From positions 302,283 through 366,282 of the forward strand of contig NW_025064890.1 in NCBI RefSeq assembly GCF_019112545.1: 64,000 bases of DNA, written 5' to 3'. Numbering within the stretch: position 1 is the stretch's first letter; every line of letters starts with the position of its first letter. Shown here piece after piece: positions 45,576-60,816 of this stretch. Both the position numbers and the translations under genes were made by a program. The notes beneath the pieces were generated by a model, which was given only the letters and a program-made list of their open reading frames with translations, was not told the DNA's origin and did not search any database. This DNA is from Guyanagaster necrorhizus. Its lineage: Eukaryota; Basidiomycota; Agaricomycetes; Agaricales; Physalacriaceae.

Positions 45576-48228
45576 CTACTCGGATAAAAACTCTTTCGGA
45601 GTCGTGGGACTATCTTGGGCTTTCGAAGAAAGCCTTCTACTTATTCGCTGACTCTGCAACGCAGCAAACATAGACCAACGTCTATCCATGATGCCGGGAC
45701 TGGTCGCAATCTCGTATCCATCTTCCCCCTCCATTACAATCTTCATCGTCTTTGGATCGATTCTGAATTTCTTATCCTGCAGAGCTGCCGATATGTCTTC
45801 GGGGTGCTGTCGACCTGCCAGGAGATCACCCATCCCAGTCTGTGCACCGATGCTCACAGCCGAGGCAATCGTTCCCGGCTCATGGAGAAGCCGAAGGTTG
45901 CGACGGTCGTAGCGATGTAGTAATTGGATAATCGTGGCAAAAAATGCAAGCAGGAACATGGCAATGGCTAGCAGATGGACAGCAACGTCACTGTAAACCA
46001 ATCCTCAGCACACTTGACTCCGGCCAATGCTAGCCCTTACCTCAACCAAATCCTTTTCTGCACCGTCTTCATCTGGATCGTTATTGGTTCATTATCGTCT
46101 AGGAAGTACACAGTCTTTGCAATAAGGGCCAAATAGGTCCTCTGAGACCCCGTCAGTCCAGTTACCAACGCAAGGTATGACACCTACATAGACATTCGAA
46201 GACAGCCTCGCAAACGTATCAGCTTGGAATGAACCAGTCAAACCCTCTGGGCTTTGGACAGCAGCCTGAAACACTGCAGCCGGCATCTGAAGCTGTGTCG
46301 CGTTCCTCCTGGCAATCACAAACCTATCCGGATTCGTCAAATTAAACTCGATCCCATTATACGCACGCCCGTTTAAAGGCGGACCGGTCACGTTCGCAGA
46401 TAATGACGAAAAATTAGACGAAGAAGAGAAAGGACGCAATTCCGTTACTTGGGTGATATTCCCGCTCGCTAAGTCGAGGTTGATGTTGACGTCCCAGAGG
46501 GTGAGTGAAGGGAAGCAGAGTGTTGCAGACGCTGCAGGCTCGGGTTCATATCTAGAACCCAAGACATCAGATCCTGGGCATAAATGAAGAACATTGTGCA
46601 TACGTGAAGAACCAGAACAGCACTGGGCTGAATTGCGGGGGTACATCCGAATCACACACCGGTATATCGGTGCCTATATCAATAGTGAGAAGATGATTTT
46701 ACGATGATACAGGGAATTTGACGCGCCGAACTGGACCGTCGCATTGCGGTCAACGGCGAACGATATGCTACACCCGTTTGAGCTTACAGAGTTGTTCCAC
46801 CCACTGCCATCTGTATTTTGGACCATATTGACCTGGAAAGCCATGAATCGCCGGGTGACCTTGATCGAATGACGACCACCCACGGATGCGGCTTGGCATC
46901 CAGGATCGCTCCTGAGTGCTGTAGTATTCGCGTAAATAACGGTGCTGTTGATCGCAACATCACTCGGAAGCTACAGGCGAGGTAAAGACGGCTCTTCGAG
47001 CGAGAAATTAGAACCACACCTGAAACGGAGCAATAGTATATCCATCAAACAAAAACGGGGGGTTTCCCAAGTTATACAAGACGGAAGCGGACGCGAACCC
47101 TGCCGCCGTCAAAAATGCTAGGAGAAGGTGAGATCGGTAGACGGGAAGGAAAAACGTATACAAGTCAGATCATCAAAATTCTGATTCTGGTTCAATCCAA
47201 TGGCAGCGAGGGTGTTCAAGGTAGTATCTACAAAGGTATGTCAACAATGTATTGATACAGACACTAAACGCACCTGGTAACCCCCACCAAGTGTCACGAA
47301 CCACCAACAAGGCAGCCGCCAAGGGCTGGAAGGCAAGAGAAAGCAATACCATAAGAGACGCGAGGGCAACGACATAGTGTTTATTGGCCGCCGCCCGCGA
47401 CCATACGAAGAAGTTGCTATTCAACCAAGTCAGTAGATGATTCCGATGGCAGTAGGGCGCACTTTGTCCGGGTATAGTCTAGCAAAAGACTACGCTTAGG
47501 CGGGGAATCGCCATGGACGAGATCGACGTAAGGTTGCATCTTTTTAATCTCAATGTCTGTCCATGTCCATAGGGCGACAATCTAGGAGGATGAAAGGTCA
47601 ATACTACCATGGAACACATGAGAAAACACAACTTACGACAGCGGCAACAGCGACAGGAGGCAGGGTCTGTATCAACTGATGAGCAGATGGTAACGAGTTC
47701 AAGCAATGAACGCACATAGACATAATGCAGGACCCCGGTCTGACTGCTGAAAGCGTCATTCGTCGCCCATCCTATAAGTCGTCAGGAAAGACGAAGAAAA
47801 GTATGGATATCACGCACCAGAATTCTTATTGCTGAAACAAAGGGCGACTTCTAAGCCAATAGCGCCTAGTATCATCAGGAGAACAAAGGGTATCCAGAAC
47901 CAGGCTCTTAGAGGGTAAGGTATCCATGGTTTGGTAACAGCGACAGACTCGTCTACCATAGATGAATACATGAAAGACCGAAAAACGAGAAACCCACAAT
48001 TAACGGCCGCATTTGTCCACGAGGCTGACTTTTCTCTAGAGATAGGGTATTCAGGCCCAAGCAAACGATGAGAAGGTGTTGCTGGCGGGCTGTCGTTGCG
48101 TGGAGTGTGTATGGTCGTCTGCAGTCGCGTGAATAGATGGGATATGCAGACAAAGGAGCGCATACAGTCGGGGCCATTGCACCTGGGGGCAAGGCCGACA
48201 GTGTCGAGGGCTGGTTGCGGTTGTCCAT
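45576..48228 (-). CDS. Multi-span membrane protein, DUF3433-like, function unknown
   Basis: Fourteen exons: 48228-48166, 48118-47998, 47952-47818, 47771-47716, 47675-47637, 47581-47463, 47416-47274, 47227-47162, 47117-47020, 46970-46703, 46673-46604, 46551-46184, 46098-46041 and 45990-45576. Every phase closes, giving 672 residues. Membrane segments are visible at AWFWIPFVLLMILGAIGLEVAL, at VAVAAVIVALWTW, at YVVALASLMVLLSLAFQPLAAALLVV (taken in parts) and near the C-terminus at VHLLAIAMFLLAFFATIIQL. A long extracytoplasmic loop with many Asn-X-Ser/Thr sites lies between. The cytosolic tail is hydrophilic. The KPWIPYPLR entry before the first segment resembles fungal DUF3433 proteins, but the family name is from memory. 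Confidence 0.85.
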
Positions 48229-48239
48229 GGCAGCGAGAG

Positions 48240-49616
48240 AGAGCGTGAGAGCCTAAAGGAATGCATCATTGCTTCTTTGTTGGGTGGTTGTGGCTGCTGT
48301 TAGTCCGGCCATTTCGGTGATCATAGTGAATCTCGCTTTGCTAATCGTTCCAAATAAAGATCGAGTCATTTACAAACTTTTATTACTCTCATGCTCAGGC
48401 TTGCTATCCAGGAATTCCGACTGCCTCTTTACACATGCACAAAACTAAACTACAGGGGTAACCCTCCATCTTAAAAACACATGGTCACGGTCGGTCTTCA
48501 CAGTTGGCAATGTAAGCAATGTCGAATTTTCATCGAGAGCAAAATTACTTGGAGACTGAATGGAAGGATCATACAACCGGTTCAAGGATGACCTGGTAGT
48601 AATTTATTTGTCGAATTTGCTTCACTGTGTAGAACCTGTTTTGTGCTCTGCTATTCACACAGCACGATACAGCTGCATAGTATTACATCTAATGCCATTA
48701 CACCAAAATCAAGTCCCATGTGTTTCCGAAAGGCCTGACGCTTCTACTACCAATCTTATCCAATGAAAGTGCAAATAGTACCTCTCGGCGATATTCCCTC
48801 AGAAGATGGTAACTCCTTTCAGTCTGAGGAACTGATCTAGGTGCTGTGGAAGCTTGTATGAAGCACTGAATATCATTAATAACGACGTACACGTTGACGT
48901 GTGTAACTCACGTTACAGTGCCAGGAAGGACAATTCAGAATATGGCAGCGACCTCATATCTTAACCAGAAGAAGATCAGCTAACCAATAGCGGCATGAAT
49001 CTTAGCCTGCACCCGTTTGGAGGCTTTGAATTCATCATGATCATCACGAGTACAAACACATAAACAATATCTCCAAATCGAATACAGCGCTCATATATCA
49101 AAACGTATCGCATTGAGAAGAGTGTAACAGCCTAAATTGTCGGCGACTAGGAGAAAGGGGTTTGACAGTTCTGTTTTTCTCTGAGTCGTGGAATGAGTCA
49201 TCCACATCGTATAATCCAGGGAATGAATACGTATGGCCCTTCCTTAACGGGAGGGAAATGTGATGTCCCGAGTTGCAAGAAGGAAGACAAGTGCAACATA
49301 CGAATCCCGCTTCAATGACTGTCCGTTCTGTTGGGCATACCCAAGCTATATATCTGTGTCGACTGCGAATCTACAAACCATTAGCAAGCGAGAGATCAGT
49401 GAATGATGCGCACCCGAATTCAAAGCACTTATATCTGAAGCGCTAATTGAATTCCCTAGTAATTTATTCTTTTTTCATGATTTTATCGTAGGTCTGGCTG
49501 GCGATATACCAGGAAGTCTTCCAAAAATGCTGGCGCTCACTACCTTCGTATATTACCACTTCTTAAATGCTTCCAGAATGTTCTAGTCGTAAGATTGCAA
49601 GGTATGAATACACCGG
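48240..49616. other. Intergenic region
   Basis: 1.4 kb with no convincing gene. It holds the promoter of the membrane protein gene on the left and the 3' flank of the proteasome gene on the right. Short open frames (for example 48,560-48,766 plus) have no recognisable content. Confidence 0.45.
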
Positions 49617-51064
49617 CTACCACAGAACCCTACTAAGTCGACCGGCCTCTCCTAGAACCAGATCGCCCTGCTTTAGCACCACCTCAACTGCCGTACTCTT
49701 CAAGCTCAACGCTGGTGTTATGGAGTCTGTTATTGCGTCAGACCAAGCAAAGGCTAATAAAAGCTCAATACGAACCGTTGAATCCCATCCTCGTTGTTTC
49801 CACCACCTCATGCACCTTGTCAATCGTGGCGTTTAATCTCCCTGTCGATATGAAATGAGAAAGTTCACTGGAGAGATGTCAGCTTCCTCTTGAAAAGCAC
49901 CACACTACGGGCTGCTCACTTGTCGATAAATTCAGGCCTGACACCGAAAGCTTGACCCATACTTTCAAGGGTCAAACTCTTGTAACTCTGCAAGAGCTGA
50001 TTGTATGCCAAAATGCGCATTTCGCGAACATAGAACCGCGTATGTGGCGATAGGAAACGAGAAGGAAGCAAATGCGTTTGCTCAAGAGTTGCTGTAGAAA
50101 GGCATTGAGAGGAGGACGATAATGACATTCCAAAATATTACACCCACCCAAGGCGACGAAGAACTTGTCGTAATGGCATTCGTAGAGATTCTTGACGATG
50201 TCGCCAAGTGTCGGCTGTTCGGGAAGCAGCTGTATTACCTCCGGCGCAGATATTATCTTTGATTAAAGCGTGAGGGTATTTTCAGAATGATCCAGAGTAA
50301 TCCGTACCTTCTTCTTGAGATCCACACGACCAAGGGTCAGTGTGTTAGCGATGACGGTGAGGGCTACGAAATCATTGTAGCTCAAGAGTTCCGTAGCTGT
50401 AAATGTTGATAGCGCATCAAGAAGGAGCTCGCCACCCCGCTTGAATTGGCGAACGGAAAGAAGATGAAGGCCTTTGTAGACCTTTAACCTGTTACGTCGA
50501 TCCCAGTCGCCGCCCTCTTCTACCATTCTGTATAAACAAGTTGGAATGATAAAAAAATACCTTAGTTTGAAAGGATACTCACTTCTCTGCTTTATCAAGT
50601 CCCCACATAACCAGTGGCCTGTCCAACCAGAAGAAGCCGATTCTGACAATTGTCAGGGCAATATCTATCCGACTACCCAGCCCAGGTGTCTTCTCCAACG
50701 CCACCTTCTGCGCATCGACGGCCTTCTCTCGTTCTCCAGTCTTGGTGAGAAAATTTGCCCGAGCACGTAGTGCGTCACTGATTTCGGATTCGCCTTCCAT
50801 CTTCTTTGCACTCTCCAGCCGCTCATCGAGCTCTGTCAGAATTTTGGTATTTTCGGCTTGCATCTTTTCCAGTACAGAAACGTCCTGTGGAAGTAGAGAT
50901 GGAGAAATAGAGGCATAATATGGAGCCATCTGGTCGGCGTTGATGGCTTCCAGCAGAGCATGCTTGGAATGCTCATGAAGATGAGAAAGAGATGGTGAAG
51001 AGAGTATAAAAAGGTGCTGAGGAACAGCGAGGTTAGGAATGGGTAGGACAACTTCGTCGCTCAT
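49617..51064 (-). CDS. 26S proteasome regulatory subunit Rpn7 (PSMD6)
   Basis: Lid subunit of the 26S proteasome. Exons 51064-50583, 50527-50308, 50256-50148, 50091-49920, 49867-49776 and 49726-49617; phases close to 394 residues, the family length. Recognised blocks are [40 protein letters not shown] and [20 protein letters not shown]. These are followed by the PCI domain (about residues 230-345) with [40 protein letters not shown] and [20 protein letters not shown]. The C-terminal helix is [20 protein letters not shown]. The end differs slightly from the yeast sequence but aligns by pattern. The gene follows Trm4 on the same strand with a 107-bp gap. No proteasome-box (GGTGGCAAA) was found upstream. 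Confidence 0.94.
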
Positions 51065-51171
51065 CGTGGTTGTGGTGAGAGCACGGTCAGCGTCGACGAC
51101 GCGACGCGTAAGTTGCTGATGTAAGCTGATTAGATTAGGTAGATCGTGCGAAAGACTGCAATATACATATT

Positions 51172-54061
<2,890 letters not shown>

Positions 54062-54069
54062 CCTTCAAC

Positions 54070-57000
54070 AATTTGTTGAAGTTTTCGGAAAGGAGTCAGC
54101 TAGCCACGTTCGGTCGGACTCGGACCGATATCCGATACCACTCACCATCACTTGACATCGACGACTTTCGGACTCCGTACATTCATTGAATATGTGCTGC
54201 GACAGAGATTCCCCAGTATAAGCTGGAAAATTTCTTATGATTCTAGCATGAATGCTCCGGCCCACGAATCACTATCGGGGCAGAAAAAAGCTCCTGCGAC
54301 TGTTACTCGTATGTAGCTATGCTATTGACACCTTGATGAAAGCTTGCTGCCATTCAGATATCTGCGAGTCCTTGGCAATCACTCCTTTACTCTTAGGATT
54401 TCTATGTCTCTAGATTCGTTTGAGATACGTGCTCAATTGCGGCAACCGTCTGAAGGTTCTGCTCCATTGGACTGCAGTGTTTCATCTGTCGTGCCCACGC
54501 TGTTGATGATGAAAAGTCTAAAAGGAGAGACGCAGGCTAGTTCTCCATTTTCGAAGGACGTTTGCAACTGCACACCCTCCAACCGGCCAAAGTTACGGTA
54601 CGTTGCTGCAAGTATATTCCTTGCCTCTACTTGGTGCAACTAATGCTGCGTGGATGTATTTCATGTTGAAGCTGACATTTCTGTTCAAGCAACCTTTCTA
54701 TCATCGTGGAATCTTCTCTCTGGGTCCTTGATCTTTGCATCATACAACCGCATATAGATGTCTTCCTACCATTTTCATGTTCGGAAACTGTACCCGTAAC
54801 CACCTTTTCTCCACAGACAGTGGCCCATCTGACATCCCTTGCGCTCCCATGTTCTCTTATGGTTTGTTGCTTGCCGTCTGGTCTAGAACGCCCGTCCTTT
54901 TCACGAGCGGTGGAATGGATTTGTAAAATTTATGGCTTGTATGAGTCTTGTCAGAATTCTGAGTCGTGCTGACTCAATTGACAGTCTTGAAGACCTCGAG
55001 ACACCGGCGGTGCCGTATCGCTGGAACTTAAATGTGGGAGACCTGCTGCTATCTCACGTTCTCGTTAAGGTTCTCCTTCGCCTGCGGTGCCTAGAGCTCA
55101 TCCAGGGACGCGACCTTTCCTTCAAAAAATGTACCAAGCTTTCCATGTCGTTTACCAGGAGCGCAACCAATCATTTCTTTTCTGCCTCAAACCCGTCTTC
55201 CAGAGACCCTGATGTTCCTGATGTTGAATCTAGAACAAGTTGCGTAGTTGAGAAACCATAAGTGGCAACATTCAATGAGACCGAGCCTCATCGACATACG
55301 GCATTTTCTTGTAGCTGGAGGCACTTTTGCGGAACATAAATTCGCTTGCTTGAATGTGCATGCTTCTTCTTCTTTCATCCCTACAAGTACCCAATATAGG
55401 AAGATTTGGGTTCTTGTATGTCCTTCATTCTGATTCCGCGGATGTTTTCTCCCGTGTGGGAAACAAAATTTCTCGACGGCGCATAGCTGTCGCGTCTCGA
55501 GCACAGTCTTTCTTCCTCAGACCTACCACCACTCCTCCTTTCTTTGCTATGCTAGGTGCCAGAAATGGACATGGCTCTTATTCATCACGTATACTTGGCA
55601 CCACATATGGAAAGAGACATTCTCAGTTTTATTCCAGCATTCCTATCTTATGCAACAATGCCGACAACCTCTTCTCACAATATCTTCCTCCATTTGCCAT
55701 CTATCTCGTCCAACGCGCCCTTCCGCTTGTACCTTGCCACCTATACCCGAGTCAGGATCGGTATTCTCTATTCATTATCAGACCATGTTCTCAGAGCCTG
55801 AGTTTGACGTGTACGAATTCGTATGTCAATGACAATGGATCTTCGCAGGATTCGAATGTCAGAGGGTTGTCCAATGGACCCGAAGATACTATTGTCAGCT
55901 GTTCTTCCTCGGGTTTCCACTCAGGACGAGAGCTATAACCCTTCGGAATATTCCAACAGTTATATATCAGCCAATCCTGTCACCTCGACCTCGGAAACAG
56001 AAGAAAATCTGAAGAGGCAAAAATGCCTTGCTTTTCGGCGGACCTGCTGTGTGTCCTTGGTCTCCCTGGTCCTCATCGCGGGATTTTAAAGCAGGCTCGG
56101 AGGCTAACTTTTTGACGAAAAAGCAGTCTGCAAGGTAAAGGACATTTTTCAGGACCTCAAGTCCAGGCTACATCTGAAGTCCCGAGAGACGGCGAGTCTG
56201 CATAATGCTGCTGACGATGCTGTCAAGTCAGAAAGCTCCAAATCCAGGCGTTCTCGCTAGACTCCATTCGTTCTGATCCAAGACTCAAGGCGGTGTTGGT
56301 ATGTCACTTATCTAACTATTCATCAATTGCGTTGATTCAACTGTTTTACTTATTTAGACGGCCCAGCGTAGTTTGCATTTGGTGCATGCTTCCGGTGATC
56401 CTTGAGATGTAACTGCTCTCTTGTAAAGAAATTTTAGCGAATGTGGAATTCCGCATGGATCGGTCAAACTACGTACTTGTCGGAATCTGGACTTTCTTTG
56501 ACATGTACCACCTGTCGGACCGTTTTACCTGAATCGAACAGTTTCTACTGGTATTATTTGCTGTCATTATCAGACAGTAGGCGCAAGTTTTGTTATAAGC
56601 CACATTATTAATATTGGGCCTTTCGGCATTCGTGTATTAACTTTTACCGGGAACATCTTTCGCCTTGTGTTCACATCACTGAATAATCAAATTCATGATC
56701 TATTCCGAGGTAATTGACCCTCCGGTGGGGAACGCTTCGAGGTCAGGCGATGAACACAAGCAAATGATAATCGACGTTGATGTGTACTCAACCCGGAGTT
56801 TATGCAAAGCCGGTACATTTCGGACGGAAGGGGACGTTCTAAAACAAGAAAACAAAGTCAACTTGAGTTGACGGATGGCTTGTGCTCTGCTGAGGAACTT
56901 GGTGGATTCAACTGAATTTGCCAAAGGTGTCGGATCCGTCCATCTCTCTGCCCAAGGACTAGCGCGTTTGAGGGAATAAGCATAAGGCTCTGATTGTTGT

Positions 57001-58980
57001 CTTCAAAGTTCAAGCTAAGTATGAATGTTTTGTAACCAAGAGGGGCTAAGTCTTCAATTCTGTCAAGGCATTGGCCACTTTCATTCTGACGTTCCAGCTT
57101 GAACTTTTACCCAGAATCTGTTGTAAAACCCGGTGGAAACCGCCCTTTCCTAGTTAGTACCCTGGTGGCACCCTGACTTTGCCCTGACCTTGAGGCACTT
57201 TCCTGCCAAATGCAGATACATAGACGAAAGCAAAGGGCTCGAGGTCGGCCTCAGTGCCTGTCCCTGCCTTTGGAAGTGATTACCGGAGCTCGAGACTTGA
57301 ATGAACAAATGCGTCGTAGCCGAATTTGGAAATAGGCGGGAGGCGGACCGACAGCCACGTCTGTTACCAAAGCACCGATAGTAGGGTGTGTCCGTGCCTT
57401 TTCAGTTGAAATTGGCGACAGTCTCCGCAATGAATGCGGATTCCATGCCAACTCAGTTATCTGCGGCTACAAGTGCGACACGGAAAACATCACGGTTAAG
57501 CAAGGAGACGTCGGCATCGCAGTTGGGGCCTTACGTACTCCGAGTCGATGTCCGTACCGCGTGAAAGCTATCGGCTTGCGAATGTGGGATCGTCCGTTGA
57601 AACGCTCAAGGCACGGTCTTGCTCCTGATCACGGCCATTGCTCAGGACCATGAATAACAGAAGCCCTTTAGGATCACTAACCTTCTGGCCCCATGATTTG
57701 GGGGGAGAGCCTTGTAGCTGAATCATGACTTGATCAACTCCACCTGCAATCACGAAGGGATCTGCTTCTGAGGCAATGGACAGATCAGCAGCTACAATTC
57801 ACTCTGATACTTCTATCATACAAGAGCGCGGTAAAGATGATATGTCTCTTCATCATGTTGCCTCGAACTTTGTATTGTTATTTTACGAAAACGCCGATCT
57901 CGCAAGCGGATGGTAGCACTGGAATGTGTTCCATTACGTGCTGTAGCTGTTGAACAGCTACGAAGGTGCATCATTTCATCCTACTGGTGTTCCGTGGGTT
58001 CCAGGATGTTTTCTCGCATCGTATCGTCCACCGGCAGTCAAGTATTGGATGCTATGAGAATGAATGAGGCTGTGCATGTCACGCAGTTTATACGCTGGCA
58101 GAAGGATGGTACAGTATCTCTCGTCGTTATCGTACTATCCGCAAGAGGATATCATGATGTGTCCTGCAAGGTCGGAACGAACAATATCCAACTACTATGT
58201 CTTCTATCAGGCAGCCACTGCTTCTTTCCAGGATGATCGAATCGCACATACTGTGCAACTAAATATATGTTTCCTTGATCAGACTGATTCTGATGGAATC
58301 AGCTGTAGTGGGGACGGCTCACTGTGACTTGTACGGGGGATAGTATGCTCCAGACGTACAGCAACGGTATCGCCGACATCGACTCTGTAATAGTCTTGGG
58401 AACATCGGCTGAAATGACGCCTGTTTTTGGGCACTACTACCCAACATTGTGGTCGTAGTCTCCAAGGCGCATATCCGCAAAGATGGTATCCGAACAGCAG
58501 TGCTATTTACTGATCGGGAGAAGGTCGGTCAGGAAGCTGGGACACCACCGACCCTGCAGGATTGAGTTTCGCTGCGTGGCATGTAATCGCTTAATGTTAA
58601 CGGGCAAGGGGTGGGGGAGGCAAGTCGCGGAACTCGGGAGATTCATACTGTTCCGGTGAGAGAGATGTGGAACCCTGACAGTATTTGTGAGAAACATAAT
58701 ATAATGTTTTAAGAAATGAAGGGAATATTACAGTAATGGGTAAAGAGACATGCACTCATAACGGATGCTGACTAGGATGGCAAAGTGGCTGGGTGGTGGC
58801 TGGCCCTAATCTGGATGTTTGGCTATGGCAACAAGTGCAAATACGGCAACCAGTTACGTGATTGATGATGAGAATAATCGGAGTAGTTGCTCAATTCCAC
58901 CAACACCGGACATCGTGGTCTTCGGACGAGGATGCGAGATTCACCTTTAAAGCCCATGCTCGTCTTTTGCTTTTTGCTCA
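54070..58980. other. Gene-poor 4.9-kb stretch
   Basis: No gene could be supported. Open stretches with host-like composition exist: 54,932-55,261 plus (110 codons), 55,354-55,938 plus (194 codons), 55,823-56,089 plus (ends in a hydrophobic CVSLVSLVLIAGF), and 57,251-57,451 minus. None shows a domain I know, and splice chains between them are not convincing. The region 55,540-56,260 has the best look of a small spliced membrane-anchored gene, with a basic/acidic helix KVKDIFQDLKSRLHLKS after the hydrophobic part, but in a different frame. Confidence 0.35.
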
Positions 58981-58992
58981 TTCTCCACCATC

Positions 58993-60313
58993 ATGTCCTG
59001 GCACGACCTTCCCACTGAAATGCACCTCGCCATCCTCGACGTTCTCGACTACGAGCAAGTCAGAGCTCTCTCCACCGTCGACAGAACTACCTACGAAGCT
59101 TGTGTTCCGTCTTTGTTCAAGGTGCGCTACTATTTATCGTATCATAACGCGTACTCACCTGTCTCTAGTCAGTCACATTGAATACTCATGATGCTCTCGA
59201 ACAATTCCTCGAAAACGTCCCCAAGGACTACTGCAGATACATCCAGTCCATCCAAGTCGATCTCAAGCGTCAGGATTTCAATCGCAGCGGAAGAAAGGAG
59301 CGAACCAATAGTCTAATATCCCTTCTTCAAGCTTGCCTCCGGTTGGTTGCACTGGACGTACGAAATGCAGGGTATCTTCACCCGGATATTCTATCCTGTG
59401 TGCTTCCCTCCTTAAGGAGCCTCGTACTGAGCCATTGGGATCCTGAGGAAATGATGCCATTGTAAATTTTTTCTCAATGATAATCGTAGGTTTCACTGAT
59501 CTTCGATCCAGGAGTGAACGCCTTGTTGTTTCATTTGCTGCATCACTTCCGCTGTTGAACCATCTTTCTATTAGTGGTGCTACACGAAGTACACTACATG
59601 CCCCGGACCTCGTTGGTGTCTACCCACCTGTCCCTCTTGTCGTTGGAGACAGTGATATACCTGCTCATCCCATCTTTGGAAACGACTTGAATCTCCCCAG
59701 TCTGCTCAGACTCACTGGGCTGCGCACCCTCAGCATTAAAGACACCCACCTCGGAGATGCACGCTGGGACACGGAGCAAGTGTGCTGCCAATTAGAGCGT
59801 GTCGATTTGATGGGCTGCTGCGAGGAAGGATGGACAGAACGTATCATGGCTCGTGTGGGCCGTACCGTTGGCGAATTCGGCTTAAGCGTTCCGGTCAAAC
59901 CAGCAAGCGTCAAAGGCTTGGCGTCCTTGAAGAAGCTGCGCATTGGGGAATATTTCCCCGTCGACGACGTAGCTGAAACGCTTGGGGTCTTCGCAGGCAG
60001 CCCCATTGAACGTGTCGAAATGGAATGCTTCGAGGAAGACGTAGTGGATGTATGTACGGAGCTAGAGGGATGGTTGCGCCGCAGGGGAGAGGGCCTTTGG
60101 CAGAGACTTGAACGTGTGGATGTCAACGTTCTTGAAAGCTCGGACGACGACGACGAAGAAGAGAAGAAGAAGGAGGCCATGGGGAAACTTATGAGAATAT
60201 GCGGCGAGTTGAGGGTTAAAAGCCGCATTAGCGGGCAGCGCAATGGGAAGCAGCGGATCTTCTCAGAGAACATGAGATGGCCAGATGGACGAGTTCGAGC
60301 CAACACCGTCTAA
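58993..60313 (+). CDS. F-box protein with leucine-rich repeat-like region
   Basis: Predicted substrate adaptor for SCF ubiquitin ligases. Exons 58993-59121, 59169-59461 and 59512-60313 give 407 residues with closed phases. The F-box is at the very N-terminus (MSWHDLPTEMHLAILDVLDY then RALSTVDRTTYEACVPSLF). The rest has irregular leucine-rich stretches (LVALDVRNAGYLHPDILSCV; LPSLLRLTGLRTLSIKDTHL; LASLKKLRIGEYFPVDDV) as in mushroom F-box/LRR proteins. Near the C-terminus is an acidic then basic cluster (SSDDDDEEEKKKEAM). The start ATG follows caccatc, a good context. It is the only firm plus-strand host gene in the window. The substrate is unknown. Confidence 0.88.
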
Positions 60314-60319
60314 TCATCT

Positions 60320-60816
60320 CACACCGCGTTACTCTATTATCGGGACTTTAGTTGGACTAGGTTACTGGGTATCTTTATTCCTTTCATATTCTAATATGTA
60401 CCAATATCTATCCGCGAAATATACCTAGCAGATATCTTCAATTCTCGTCTAAAGACTTCTAACGCGGTCCACCCGGAGCCTGCCCATATCCAGCTTTGAC
60501 GGACATTGAGATAATACGCTGTGGCGCTGGTAAACTCAACTTTTATATGGACAAGTGACGTCCTTTCAATTAGTTCATTGACAGTGATGTCCAGAGTCTA
60601 ATAGCCGTCGGTAACGGCGTTCACTGATTGAGAGCCAGTCTATGTGCTCAATTCAAAAATAGCACGGAGATAATCTCAAAGTGCTGGCAACCACTGACAG
60701 CTCATTGATATATCATTGTTTAAAACTCTACAGACGGAATAACACGGGGATAATGTACATGTATTAGACAAGAAAAATGTGGGAAGCCAAAAGAAAAATT
60801 GCGGTTAAATAAATAC
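60320..60816. other. Convergent intergenic region
   Basis: About 0.5 kb between the 3' ends of the F-box gene and the GPCR-like gene. No gene; no clear terminator or repeat. Confidence 0.5.
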
